Shown: positions 37,741 through 46,574, counted from the stretch's first letter. The stretch is DNA of 64,000 nucleotides from Microbulbifer thermotolerans (GCF_900112305.1 NZ_FOKT01000003.1:186001-250000), one strand, 5' to 3'. Numbers and translations: made by a program. Notes: a model not told the origin generated them from the sequence alone.

Positions 37741-38361
37741 TTACTGACGCGCGATCTCCGCATAGCGTGCCGCGGCCTTGTCGAACTCTCTGTTGATCTC
37801 CACCGCCTCTGCCTCCCGACGGCTCAGGCGCTCCTTCAATACGGCTACTTCCTCGCGCAGATCGGCAATGCGCTCCAGCAGCCCGGGCGCCACTTCGCGG
37901 CCCTGGCGCTGGATGCGCGCGGCCGCCGCCTCTTCCTGCTCTATCTGCCGGCCGAGACTGGCAATGTTGGAGCGCATAATCGCCATATCCTGCTCGACGA
38001 TCGCCAGCTTGCGGGCACGGGCGCTCTCGATATCGGCAACGCTGTTGTAACGTTTCAGCAGCTGGCGATCCACCTCCCGCTGCTCTTCGAGGCGCTTCTG
38101 CTCGGCCAGTTCCTCGCCGCTCAACTGTGGCGGCACTACTTTGAGGACGCGGCCGGAGAGGCTCAGTATCTCGTAGCCCTTGGCCACATAGCGCGGCGGC
38201 ACCTTATCGTCGAGTACACGGACGCCATTCTCGTCCGTGTAGCGGTAGAGCACCTTGCCCTCAATCTCCCCGCCCGGCTGTGCCTGAGTGGAAGCTGAGG
38301 GCAGCAGGGCGCTGATCAACAGGGCCGCGGCTAAGGATTTTGAAGGGGAAGCGACTTTCAT
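37741..38361 (-). CDS. Exported DUF4124 protein with coiled coil
   Basis: A 206-residue protein with a signal peptide (cleavage near TQAQ, residue 28). A short DUF4124-like segment (LYRYTDENGVRVLDDKVPPR) is followed from about residue 75 to the end by charged heptad-rich sequence (EQKRLEEQREVDRQLLKRYN, LREEVAVLKERLSRREAEAV) predicted to form a long coiled coil. Function unknown. It lies downstream of pyrE in the same direction and converges with slmA. Confidence 0.82.
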   Translation of the reverse strand: MKVASPSKSLAAALLISALLPSASTQAQPGGEIEGKVLYRYTDENGVRVLDDKVPPRYVAKGYEILSLSGRVLKVVPPQLSGEELAEQKRLEEQREVDRQLLKRYNSVADIESARARKLAIVEQDMAIMRSNIASLGRQIEQEEAAAARIQRQGREVAPGLLERIADLREEVAVLKERLSRREAEAVEINREFDKAAARYAEIARQ

Positions 38362-38404
38362 CGCACTTCTCGCTGCTGGGTCAGATGTGCCTGCTATTCC
38401 GGTA

Positions 38405-39058
38405 TCACTGTGCGGCAGCGCCGTAACGCTGGCGGTAGTCCTCGATCTTTTTCACCGTGCCGCTATCCTGCGACTGCTCTTTCAGATAGCTGATGATATG
38501 GTCCAGCTGCACGATGCTGATTACCGGAATATTGTACTGTTGCTCAACCTTCTGAATAGCGGAGAGTTCACAGTCTTCACCGGCCCTCTCCTGGCGGTTC
38601 AGCCCGATGACCACACCGGCCGCCTCGGCGCCCTGCTCGCTGATGATCTGCATCACTTCACGTACCGCAGTGCCGGCGGTAATCACATCATCGATAATCA
38701 AAACCTTGCCAACAAGCGGCGCACCTACTAAGGTTCCGCCTTCACCGTGATCCTTGGCCTCCTTGCGGTTGTAACAGAAGGGTTTGTCCACACCTTTCTT
38801 TGCCAGCGCCACGGCAGTCACCGCACCCAGCGGTATACCCTTGTAGGCCGGCCCGAAAATGACATCAAATTCAACTCCAGAGGCGAGTATCGCTTCGGCG
38901 TAGGCCTGTCCCAGCGCCGCTAGCGCGGCGCCTGTGTGGAATCGGCCGGCATTGAAGAAATAGGGGCTCCGGCGACCGGACTTCAGGGTGAAATCACCGA
39001 AACAAAGCACCTGATGATCCAGGGCTAGTTGGATAAAATCGCGCTGATACTGCTGCAT
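38405..39058 (-). CDS. pyrE: Orotate phosphoribosyltransferase (PyrE)
   Basis: A 217-residue pyrimidine synthesis enzyme making OMP from orotate and PRPP. It has [17 protein letters not shown] at the N-terminus, [25 protein letters not shown], and the PRPP loop [16 protein letters not shown]. It is divergent from crc, matching the pyrE-crc arrangement of Pseudomonas. Confidence 0.96.
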   Translation of the reverse strand: MQQYQRDFIQLALDHQVLCFGDFTLKSGRRSPYFFNAGRFHTGAALAALGQAYAEAILASGVEFDVIFGPAYKGIPLGAVTAVALAKKGVDKPFCYNRKEAKDHGEGGTLVGAPLVGKVLIIDDVITAGTAVREVMQIISEQGAEAAGVVIGLNRQERAGEDCELSAIQKVEQQYNIPVISIVQLDHIISYLKEQSQDSGTVKKIEDYRQRYGAAAQ

Positions 39059-39172
39059 GGAAAATTAATATCTATTGGCTAAGGTGAAGGGAGACTTCTC
39101 CGCAGAGATCTGTCGGAGACTGGTAGTAATAATGTTAGTAATCATACACAGTCCGCTGGTAAGGGGCTAATA

Positions 39173-39940
39173 ATGCGAATAGTGAGTCTGTCGGTAGACG
39201 GCGTTCATCAGGCGGCACAACGCGGCCTCTACGATTGGCTGGCCGAGCAGGACGCGGATATCATCTGCCTGCAAGATCTGCGCTCCCTGGAGCCGGAGCT
39301 GGATCACCCCGTGTTCCACCCCGACGGCTATTACAGCTACTTTTTCGATTCCGGTACGCCGCACGAAAACGGTGTCGCCATCTATACCCGCAGCCAACCG
39401 AAGGCGATTATCTTCGGTATGGGATTCGCCAATGGCGAAGACATGTACGGCCGCTACTTGCAGGCTGACTTCGAACGCCTCAGCGTCGGCTCCCTGCTGG
39501 CACCGGTGGCCACCGACGAAGCATCTCTGGAAAAGAAAGTGCAGTTCTTCGACGACATGCAGGCGCACTTGGTCAAGATCAGCCGCAAACGCCGCGACTT
39601 TATTTTCTGCGGCAACTGGGGCATGGCCCACCGCCGCGCCGACGTGCAGAACTGGCAGGACCATCAGGACACCCCCGGTTTTATGCGCCACGAACAGCGC
39701 TGGCTGGACCAGCTGTTCAACGACATCGGCTATGTGGATGCCTTTCGCAAGGTGGTGAAGGATGCCGACGAATTCACCTGGTGGCCGAGCGGCAAAATCG
39801 GCCAGGGAGATGGCTGGCGCACCGATATGCAAGTGGTCTCGCCCTCATTGAAAAACCGCATCGAGTACGGCGCCATCAACAAAAATGTCGACTTCTGCAG
39901 TCACCTGCCGGTCATTATGGATTACGACCTGGAAGTTTGA
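39173..39940 (+). CDS. crc: Crc, catabolite repression control protein
   Basis: A 255-residue protein of the exonuclease III fold that matches Pseudomonas Crc throughout (AAQRGLYDWLAEQDADIICL, MYGRYLQADFERLSVGSLL, KVQFFDDMQAHL). Catalytic positions of ExoIII are lost: the QE motif is CLQDLR, the GDxN loop reads CGNWGMAHRR, and the final SDH is CSHLPV. It should therefore not cut DNA. In Pseudomonas, Crc works with Hfq to repress translation of catabolic mRNAs. Its place divergent from pyrE supports orthology. Confidence 0.9.
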   Translation: MRIVSLSVDGVHQAAQRGLYDWLAEQDADIICLQDLRSLEPELDHPVFHPDGYYSYFFDSGTPHENGVAIYTRSQPKAIIFGMGFANGEDMYGRYLQADFERLSVGSLLAPVATDEASLEKKVQFFDDMQAHLVKISRKRRDFIFCGNWGMAHRRADVQNWQDHQDTPGFMRHEQRWLDQLFNDIGYVDAFRKVVKDADEFTWWPSGKIGQGDGWRTDMQVVSPSLKNRIEYGAINKNVDFCSHLPVIMDYDLEV

Positions 39941-40007
39941 CCCGAGATGTAATGGTGACGGGCGATCGGGCGCGGCCCGATGCACCCGATCACCGGCCAG
40001 AAGAGAC

Positions 40008-40727
40008 TTACTCCGCGAGCACGGCCCGCTGAATAGCGATTAACTCGTCTATTCCCGCTTTACCCAAAGCCAGCATCTGCGCGAACTGCTTTTCGGTGAA
40101 AGGCTCTCCCTCGGCTGTGCCCTGTACTTCGATCATGCCGCCGTCTTCCGCCATCACCAGGTTCATATCGGTATCAGCGTTGCTGTCCTCCGGGTAATCC
40201 AGGTCCAGCACTGGCTCGCCGTCGTAAATGCCTACGGACACAGCTGCTACCAGGTTCTTCAGCGGGTCCGTGGTGATGATTTTCTCCCGCTGCATGTAGC
40301 GCAGCGCATCCACCAAGGCGACACAGGCCCCCGTGATGGCCGCGGTGCGGGTGCCGCCGTCCGCCTGTATCACATCGCAATCCAGCGTAATCTGATTTTC
40401 ACCCAGCGATTGCAAATCCACTGCCGCGCGCAGCGAGCGGCCGATCAAGCGCTGAATTTCCACTGTGCGGCCACTCTGCTTGCCCTTGGCCGCCTCGCGA
40501 GGCATGCGCGAACCGGTGGAGCGGGGCAGCATGCCATACTCCGCGGTAATCCAGCCGCTGCCCTGGCCGCGCAAAAAGCGCGGCACCTCGTCCGCTACAG
40601 ACGCGTTGCACAGCACCTTGGTATCGCCAAATTCTACCAACACCGAACCCTCCGCATGGCGGGTATAGTTGCGGGTAATACGGACAGAACGCATTTGCGC
40701 CGGCCCGCGGCCACTGGGACGCTGCAT
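40008..40727 (-). CDS. rph: RNase PH
   Basis: A 239-residue phosphate-dependent 3'-5' exoribonuclease that trims tRNA 3' ends. It begins [20 protein letters not shown], with [34 protein letters not shown] and [20 protein letters not shown]. The length equals that of E. coli RNase PH (238). It is divergent from yicC, a conserved pairing. Confidence 0.96.
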   Translation of the reverse strand: MQRPSGRGPAQMRSVRITRNYTRHAEGSVLVEFGDTKVLCNASVADEVPRFLRGQGSGWITAEYGMLPRSTGSRMPREAAKGKQSGRTVEIQRLIGRSLRAAVDLQSLGENQITLDCDVIQADGGTRTAAITGACVALVDALRYMQREKIITTDPLKNLVAAVSVGIYDGEPVLDLDYPEDSNADTDMNLVMAEDGGMIEVQGTAEGEPFTEKQFAQMLALGKAGIDELIAIQRAVLAE

Positions 40728-40849
40728 AGATCACCTCTTTGTAAGCTCAAAGCCCGGCATTATAACCCCCGGCCAGACAATCGGATTCCGTGTGCTATGA
40801 TGCCCGGCCGATTAAGTCTGGCAGAACATATTTTCCAGGGGGAACACGC

Positions 40850-41731
40850 ATGGCCAGGGTGAACGACAAAGTACGCAGTATGACCGCCTTCGGTCGTGCG
40901 GAAGCCTCCTACGGCACCGGCACTGCCACCTGGGAACTGCGCTCGGTCAACCACCGTTACCTGGAACCCCATTTCCGCCTTCCCGAGACCGCGCGTCCGC
41001 TGGAAACCCAATTGCGCGAAACACTGCGCAAGACACTCTCCCGCGGCAAACTGGAACTCACCCTGACCCTTAAGCCCAGCAACGCGGAAACGGCGGGCCT
41101 GGAGATCAACCAGCCGCTGGTAGCAGCACTGTTGCGCGCCGCAGAACAAGTCTCCGCCGGCGGCAATTGCGCACCGATCAACCCCCTGCAACTACTGCAG
41201 TGGCCGGGCGTGATCACTGAATCAGAGACAGATAGCGAACAGCAGAGCGCCGCGATTCTTCAGGCCTTCGGCGAAGCATTGGCACAGCTCAACGCCAACC
41301 GTGAGCGGGAAGGCGCGGAACTGCGCAAATTTATCGAAGCGCGCCTGGATAATATCGAGAAACAAGTCGCCGACGTGCGCGCGCTGCTGCCGCAGATTTT
41401 GGAGGCCCAGCGGGAAAAACTGCGCGCACGGCTCGAAGAACTGCTTGCCGAACTGGATCAGGACCGGCTGGAACAAGAAATAGTCTTGCTGGCACAAAAA
41501 GCCGACGTGGACGAAGAATTGGACCGCCTGGATGCTCACATTACGGAAACCCGTCGCGTCCTCGCCGGCGGCGGCGCCATCGGGCGGCGACTGGATTTTC
41601 TGATGCAGGAATTCAACCGCGAGGCCAACACCCTGTCATCCAAATCCGTGGTTACCGACACCACCCAGGCGGCGGTGGAGCTCAAGGTGTTAATTGAGCA
41701 GATGCGGGAGCAGGTACAGAATATAGAGTAG
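40850..41731 (+). CDS. yicC: YicC family protein
   Basis: A 293-residue protein starting MARVNDKVRSMTAFGRAEAS, with ELRSVNHRYLEPHFRLPE and the conserved C-terminal LDFLMQEFNREANTLSSKS and DTTQAAVELKVLIEQMREQVQNIE. YicC proteins are linked to RNA turnover, recently as endoribonucleases or adaptors. AGGGGG precedes the ATG at 40850. Normally gmk follows; here about 6.3 kb of foreign DNA intervenes. Confidence 0.94.
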   Translation: MARVNDKVRSMTAFGRAEASYGTGTATWELRSVNHRYLEPHFRLPETARPLETQLRETLRKTLSRGKLELTLTLKPSNAETAGLEINQPLVAALLRAAEQVSAGGNCAPINPLQLLQWPGVITESETDSEQQSAAILQAFGEALAQLNANREREGAELRKFIEARLDNIEKQVADVRALLPQILEAQREKLRARLEELLAELDQDRLEQEIVLLAQKADVDEELDRLDAHITETRRVLAGGGAIGRRLDFLMQEFNREANTLSSKSVVTDTTQAAVELKVLIEQMREQVQNIE

Positions 41732-41744
41732 AAGCAGACACACC

Positions 41745-42105
41745 ACTGCTCCAACTGTTCGACAGAACTTCCGCCTGCTGCAGCACTATCTCCACTGCTT
41801 CCGGCGCTTTGTCCGGTGGGTATTTGCGCAGGCTTTCAGCAATTTCCACGGCAATTTTTTTAGAATCTCGCCTCCCAGTTCCCGCACTGCACTTTCGTTG
41901 TTGGCCTGGGCGTCGTAGAAGGCAACCTCGTCCAAGCTCAGCCCAACAACGAAAGTGCAGTTCTGGATTGGGTGCGTCCCGTTCTTTCTCCGCCAGAAAC
42001 TCCTTAGCCATGGCAATGAACTCTTCTTAACCTACGCTGTTTCAATCGCACGGTTGTTGTAGCGGCGCAGGGTTTCCTGCAGGCGCTTCTGCTTCAGGGT
42101 TTAGC
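41745..42105 (-). pseudogene. Decayed 3' end of type I restriction hsdR
   Basis: Reading the minus strand, pieces of the HsdR C-terminal domain appear in two alternating frames: LQETLRRYNNRAIETA, a stop, MAKEFLAEKERDAPNPEL, then LDEVAFYDAQANNESAVREL, and back to the former frame for KIAVEIAESLRKYPPDKA and VLQQAEVLSNSW. Order and spacing match the last ~120 residues of HsdR motor subunits. Stops and frameshifts make it nonfunctional, and the rest of hsdR, hsdM and hsdS are missing. A perfect 18-bp inverted repeat (41887-41904 and 41943-41960) within it looks like a later rearrangement. Confidence 0.75.
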
Positions 42106-42494
42106 CTTTTACCAGATGGCTCTTCAGTACTTGAGTGGCCCTCTGCCGGAACTGGGCTGGGCGTTTGGAGCAGCCCCATCTGCGCCTGATTCAGTCACAC
42201 AGTCTTTCACCACTGCATCCCAGTGCTTATCCAGCACCTCCAGGACGATTACACCCGGGGGTAACCATTGGTTACCGCCGTCGCCGTGGGAGTTTCTGAA
42301 AGTTTCTTCGTCAACGCGCCGGGAAAAAAGCCCGTTCGTAAACGGTAATTGAATCAAGCTTCACAAAATAAAATACACTCTCTGGAGATAGCAAACCTTG
42401 AAACTTCTCCGCATATTGGCTTCGCATGTACCAACAAATTAGTGTTCTTTTCTACTGCATAATTACCTCGCCACTTTGAAACTCAGCGGGATAC
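42106..42494. other. Unassigned DNA between hsdR remnant and arsR-type gene
   Basis: No gene is firmly supported. A minus-strand frame of 77 codons at 42124-42357 is open but has no match I recognise and no good start. The 42360-42490 part is AT-rich with stops in all frames. It is probably further debris of the same restriction island. Confidence 0.4.
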
Positions 42495-42824
42495 CTACTT
42501 CGAGTCAAGCCCTCCCGACACCCCCACACAACACTCCTCCTTCAGAAAACCAATCAAGCTTTCCAAGTGCTGGTATTCGGGTATGCAGATAATAGTGCGG
42601 CTGTGTTTTTCCTGGCGGATCAGGCCCACCTTGGCCATACGCGACAGGTGGTGCGACAGGGTTGAAGCGGGAATGCCCAACGCTTGCTGGATTTCGCCGA
42701 CGGCGGCGCCGCGGTGGCCGGCTTTGACCAAAAAGCGGAATACCGCCAGTCGGTGACTGTTCCCCAGTTCGGCCAAGCTGGCGGCCGCCTCTTCGTGATC
42801 CATGTACATACTTCTGACCAACAT
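42495..42824 (-). CDS. ArsR-family metal-type regulator
   Basis: A 109-residue winged-helix repressor. LAELGNSHRLAVFRFLVKAG and the recognition helix IPASTLSHHLSRMAKVGLIR are typical of ArsR/SmtB. Near the C-terminus a CC pair (KEECCVGV) could bind metal or metalloid. It is divergent from the Cys-rich permease, so it probably represses that gene and itself until the metal arrives. Starts at 42809 or 42803 are possible; the one given leaves almost no leader from the promoter I see. Confidence 0.88.
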   Translation of the reverse strand: MLVRSMYMDHEEAAASLAELGNSHRLAVFRFLVKAGHRGAAVGEIQQALGIPASTLSHHLSRMAKVGLIRQEKHSRTIICIPEYQHLESLIGFLKEECCVGVSGGLDSK

Positions 42825-42828
42825 TTCT

Positions 42829-42906
42829 AAATTTCTAGAATTATGGTTGACACACGCCGAAATGACAAGCTAGGCTTGCCTATATTTCGATAAATCTAGA
42901 AATATG
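42829..42906. promoter_or_regulatory. Divergent promoters and paired TCTAGAA operators
   Basis: Two similar sites share a TCTAGAA core: AAATTTCTAGAATT at 42829-42842 and TAAATCTAGAAATA at 42891-42904. For the regulator, TTGTCA (42863-42868) and CATAAT (42840-42845) are 17 bases apart on the minus strand and the -10 abuts the first site. For the permease, TTGACA is at 42847-42852 with a poor -10 (TAGGCT). The second site lies just before the permease ribosome site. Confidence 0.6.
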
Positions 42907-42916
42907 GGAGCGATCG

Positions 42917-43954
42917 ATGTCACCGCAACTGCAAGATACCTTGGGCATGTTTGCCTTTCTCGCTGTCGAACTGTCGACACTATTTATTGGCATTAGTCTG
43001 TTGGTAGGGATGCTTCAGCGGCATATTCCGCCATCTAAGGTGGAAGCCTTGCTGAGTGCCAGCCGGCGCAGAAGTTATTTTCTGGCGGCGGGCCTGGGGG
43101 CGATTACGCCGTTTTGCAGTTGCTCGACCATTCCGATGTTGAAGGGTTTGATCCGGGCGCGGGCCGGTTTCGGGCCGATGATGGTGTTTTTGTTCGCTTC
43201 GCCACTGCTGAACCCGATTGTGGTCGGCCTGTTGATCGCCACCTTCGGTTTGACGCTCACGGCTATCTACGTAGTGGCGGCTTTCGGGGTTTCGCTCGGA
43301 GCCGGCTGGCTGCTGCAAACGCTGGGGTTTGAGCGCTATATCCGCAGTGACACAGGCAAAGAATCTGCGGGCTGCGGGTCGTCTGACTGTAGCGCCGAGC
43401 CGGCTGCCTACACTGGCGACGGAAGCTGTTGCGGGAGCACGCCGACCACAACATCTAGCGGCGGCTGTTGTGAGAGCGCGCCGGCCACAACATCTAACGG
43501 CTGCTGTGGCGATTCACCCTCTGCGGCCGTCGCCATCGATAAAGAAGGTAAATACAGCGGTTTGTGGCAGGAGGCCTGGTCAGACTTTGTGGATGTTCTG
43601 CCCTATTTATTGATTGGCATCTCCATTGGCAGCGTAATCTATGGCTTTATGCCCACTGGGTTGTTGGAGGAATATGCCGGGCCGGACAATTCTTTCGCGA
43701 TCCCGATTGCAGCGGTCATCGGTGTGCCACTGTATATCCGTGCCAGTGCCGTCATACCGCTGGCCGCAGCGCTGATGACCAAAGGTGTGGGCGCGGGCGC
43801 GGTATTGGCATTGATTATTGGCAGTGCCGGTGCCAGTCTGACAGAGCTTATCCTTTTGCGTTCACTGTTTAAGTTCAGGCTTCTGGTGGCCTTTGTCACC
43901 GTGGTATTTGCCATGGCAATCATTGCAGGGTACGCCACGTTTCTGTTTTTTTAA
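42917..43954 (+). CDS. ArsP/DUF318 permease with Cys-rich loop (SO_0444-like)
   Basis: A 345-residue membrane protein with about eight segments in two halves. The first half holds the family motif TPFCSCSTIPMLKGLIRARA (Cys67, Cys69) and FLFASPLLNPIVVG; the second half repeats the pattern (IGVPLYIRASAVIPLAAALM). Between them lies a loop (about 141-215) with eight cysteines: 153, 158 and three CC pairs at 171, 184 and 196, spaced by 13 and 12. This design matches what I know of SO_0444-type Cu/Zn efflux permeases and ArsP. The divergent ArsR regulator supports metal or metalloid export; which metal is not decidable. Confidence 0.85.
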   Translation: MSPQLQDTLGMFAFLAVELSTLFIGISLLVGMLQRHIPPSKVEALLSASRRRSYFLAAGLGAITPFCSCSTIPMLKGLIRARAGFGPMMVFLFASPLLNPIVVGLLIATFGLTLTAIYVVAAFGVSLGAGWLLQTLGFERYIRSDTGKESAGCGSSDCSAEPAAYTGDGSCCGSTPTTTSSGGCCESAPATTSNGCCGDSPSAAVAIDKEGKYSGLWQEAWSDFVDVLPYLLIGISIGSVIYGFMPTGLLEEYAGPDNSFAIPIAAVIGVPLYIRASAVIPLAAALMTKGVGAGAVLALIIGSAGASLTELILLRSLFKFRLLVAFVTVVFAMAIIAGYATFLFF

Positions 43955-43961
43955 GTAAGCC

Positions 43962-44022
43962 TTGATAAATTCGCCTGAGCGCTGTCGATGATGCAGCGGT
44001 GCTCAGGCAATGGAGTGGAAAT
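43962..44022. repeat. Partial copy of the palindromic repeat element
   Basis: TTGATAAATTCGCCTGAGCG and GTGCTCAGGCAATGGAGTGG resemble the inner left arm of the element at 29188-29400 (GCGCTCAGGCAATAGGATGG). CCTGAGC (43973-43979) and GCTCAGG (44001-44007) can pair, giving a hairpin shortly after the permease stop. Confidence 0.5.
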
Positions 44023-44596
44023 TTATAAAAGCCGAGATCCCTATCCAATAAAGTCGAAATCCCTCTCCAACTATTTGCGTTTTTTCAGGCGGATTATTCG
44101 CAGGCCAAATAGCATTTATCAGCCATTCATCCGCATGTTTACTCGTATTTTTACCGCGAACTTTTTCACCAAAAGAAATATTTTCATAACGCTTAACACT
44201 TGTGAACAACGTTGCTCCATAGTGGTGCACAACCAAACAACTTTTTCTAATTGAGATTTGGTTCTCACTTTGGAAGCCATGCTGCACAAATGTTCTCCAA
44301 GAAATAGCATTTTGGCGCCAAATTCAAAGAGTTATCCCCAAAAAAAACTGAGGGATAGAATCATATTTCCGTTAAAGGAAAGCATTAGGATTATTATCCT
44401 TTTGTGACATTGAGTCTTTCCCGTCTAAATCTGTCGCTAAGCGTATCGGCAGCAGTATTCGTCGGCACACGAGAAACCACTCTTTGGGCAATAATTTTTG
44501 ATTGTTCAAAAGTAAAACGGTAGGCGGGATACAGGAAGTAAAACGGCGCGCTGCGGGCAATTGGCGGTCGCGTTCAAAACAATAACAAAGGAGATT
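44023..44596. other. AT-rich stretch upstream of the subtilase gene
   Basis: About 570 bases, far more AT-rich than the rest of the window. A minus-strand frame (44003-44287) with sequence like VRGKNTSKHADEWLINAIWP is open but matches nothing I know, has no good start and ends inside the repeat remnant, so I do not call it a gene. Just upstream of the protease, AGTAAAACGG occurs twice (44512-44521 and 44538-44547), 26 bases apart, and may be regulatory. The protease promoter should be in this stretch. Confidence 0.5.
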
Positions 44597-46351
44597 ATGG
44601 CAACAATGAAATCACCCTTAAAAAACCTCGTGCAAAAATCCGCGCTGTTAAGTGCGGTCACTCTATTATGCGCGGGTCCTTTCACGGCCCACGCGGTGGA
44701 AACCAGCAACCCCGCGGCCGCGCCCATGAGTATGAGCGCGCAACCAGTCACTGACCGCATCATTGTCAAATATAAAAACACGTCGCAGTTGAGCATGGCT
44801 TCCAGCATGTCTCAAACCGCAATGGAAAATGCCTCGCGCCTGGCGGGCACTGAATTGCGTCACATGCGGCGCTTGGCCACCGGCGCACAGTTGATGCGTC
44901 TGAATAAGCATAAAGGCGGAGCCGAGCTGGCGGAGATTATCAGCCGTCTTCAACAAGACCCGAACGTCGAGTACGCGGAACCGGACTTGCTTCTGCAGCC
45001 CATGGCCATTCCCAACGACACCTACTACAACCAGCAGTGGCATTATTTCGAGTCCGCCGCTGGCCTGAACCTGCCCTCGGCCTGGGACACCACGCAGGGG
45101 GAAGGCGTCGTAGTGGCAGTGATCGACACCGGCTACCGGCCGCATGCGGATCTGGTGGACAATATTTTGCCCGGCTATGACATGATTTCTGATTCCACCG
45201 TGGCCCAGGACGGCGGCGGCCGCGACAGCGATCCCAGTGACCCCGGTGACTGGGCGCCCGCAAATGCCTGCTACTCCGGCTCACCGGCCACCAACAGCAG
45301 TTGGCACGGCACCCATGTGGCCGGCACTATAGCGGCTGTCACCAACAACGGCACCGGCGTCGCCGGCGTGGCCTACAAGGCCAAGGTAGTGCCCATCCGC
45401 GTTCTGGGCCGCTGTGGTGGTTACACCTCGGATATCGCCGATGCCATTATCTGGGGCGCGGGCGGCAGCGTCAGCGGCGTGCCCAGCAACCCCAACCCGG
45501 CGCAGGTATTGAACCTCAGCCTGGGCGGCAGCGGCAGCTGCGGCACCACCACCCAGAATGCAATAAACACTGCGCGCAGCCTCGGCGCCACAGTAGTGGT
45601 GGCCGCGGGGAACTCCGGCGCCAATGCCGGCAATTACACGCCCGCCAGCTGCTCCGGTGTGATCACCGTCGCCTCCGTGGACCGCTCCGGTGGCAGGGCC
45701 TGGTACTCCAACTACGGCAGTGTGGTCGATGTGGCGGCCCCCGGCGGCGATACCTCGGTATCCAGCAACGGTGTGCTGTCCACTCTGAACAGCGGCACTC
45801 AAAGCCCGGGCAGCGACAACTACGCCTACTATCAGGGCACCAGCATGGCGGCTCCCCACGTGGCCGGCGCCGCGGCACTGCTGTACTCGGTGGACCCAAC
45901 CATTACCCCGAGCGAGGTTGAGTCCATCCTGACCAGCACCGCGCGCAGCTTCCCGGCTTCCTGCAGCCAATGCGGCGCCGGTATTGTCGACGCTGCGGCA
46001 GCGGTAGCCGCGGCTGGTGGCGGCAACAACGGTGGCGGCGGCGGTGAGGAAACCGGCTGGACCGAGACCAATCTCTCCGGCAGTCAGGGCTCCTGGCAGC
46101 ACTTCACCCTGGAGGTGAACAGCGGTATGTCCTCTCTGAATGTAGAGATGTCCGGAGGCAGTGGGGACGCCGATCTCTATGTGCGTTACGGCGCCCAGCC
46201 CACCACCAGCAATTACGATTGCCGCCCCTACCGTTGGGGCAACAGCGAGAGCTGTAGTTTCAACAATCCCTCCGCGGGCACTTGGTATATCAGTATCCGC
46301 GGCTACAACTCCTACTCCGGTGTGACCCTGGACGCCCAGGCAACGGAGTAA
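44597..46351 (+). CDS. Secreted subtilisin-like serine protease with PPC domain
   Basis: A 584-residue S8 peptidase. A signal peptide (to about residue 33, FTAHA) precedes an inhibitor-like propeptide (VTDRIIVKYKN to NVEYAEPDLLL). The catalytic domain shows Asp177 (AVIDTGYRPH), His237 (SWHGTHVAGT), Asn339 (AAGNSG) and Ser416 (GTSMAAPHVAGA). A Gly-rich linker (about 474-484) leads to a C-terminal pre-peptidase (PPC) beta domain ending SGVTLDAQATE, normally clipped off after export. AAGGAGAT precedes the ATG. It lies in the accessory segment between yicC and gmk and probably serves extracellular protein degradation. Confidence 0.95.
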   Translation: MATMKSPLKNLVQKSALLSAVTLLCAGPFTAHAVETSNPAAAPMSMSAQPVTDRIIVKYKNTSQLSMASSMSQTAMENASRLAGTELRHMRRLATGAQLMRLNKHKGGAELAEIISRLQQDPNVEYAEPDLLLQPMAIPNDTYYNQQWHYFESAAGLNLPSAWDTTQGEGVVVAVIDTGYRPHADLVDNILPGYDMISDSTVAQDGGGRDSDPSDPGDWAPANACYSGSPATNSSWHGTHVAGTIAAVTNNGTGVAGVAYKAKVVPIRVLGRCGGYTSDIADAIIWGAGGSVSGVPSNPNPAQVLNLSLGGSGSCGTTTQNAINTARSLGATVVVAAGNSGANAGNYTPASCSGVITVASVDRSGGRAWYSNYGSVVDVAAPGGDTSVSSNGVLSTLNSGTQSPGSDNYAYYQGTSMAAPHVAGAAALLYSVDPTITPSEVESILTSTARSFPASCSQCGAGIVDAAAAVAAAGGGNNGGGGGEETGWTETNLSGSQGSWQHFTLEVNSGMSSLNVEMSGGSGDADLYVRYGAQPTTSNYDCRPYRWGNSESCSFNNPSAGTWYISIRGYNSYSGVTLDAQATE

Positions 46352-46401
46352 CCCGGAGCTTTTGCTGTAACTGCGACTATATTTCCGCAGTTTTCAGCAC
46401 A

Positions 46402-46428
46402 GAAGGGCGAGCCAAGTGCTCGCCCTTC
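46402..46428 (+). terminator. Hairpin after the protease gene
   Basis: GAAGGGCGAGC (46402-46412) and GCTCGCCCTTC (46418-46428) form a perfect 11-bp stem with a five-base loop, 50 bases after the stop. The T-run is missing, so termination may be partial or the hairpin may protect the mRNA. Confidence 0.65.
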
Positions 46429-46574
46429 GTCCATCTTGAACAATACCCACCCACTCGCATCCGCAAAAATCCCTAACGGATTTCAAAATCACGTCCTCTC
46501 CCACCTAGGCGCCCGCCCCGGGGCTGTGGCAAAGTCCCTGCAATTGGGCCGAATAACAAAATAAAGAGGTACCC

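Noticed and set aside
42124..42357. Minus-strand frame of 77 codons upstream of the hsdR remnant
   Set aside because: No similarity to HsdR or anything I recognise, and no credible start; kept as unassigned debris.
44003..44287. Minus-strand frame of 94 codons in AT-rich DNA
   Set aside because: Different composition made it tempting, but it has no ribosome site, no recognisable family and its end is formed by the repeat remnant.
45281..46102. Minus-strand frame of 273 codons opposite the protease
   Set aside because: Gly/Ala/Val-rich shadow of a well-supported S8 peptidase.
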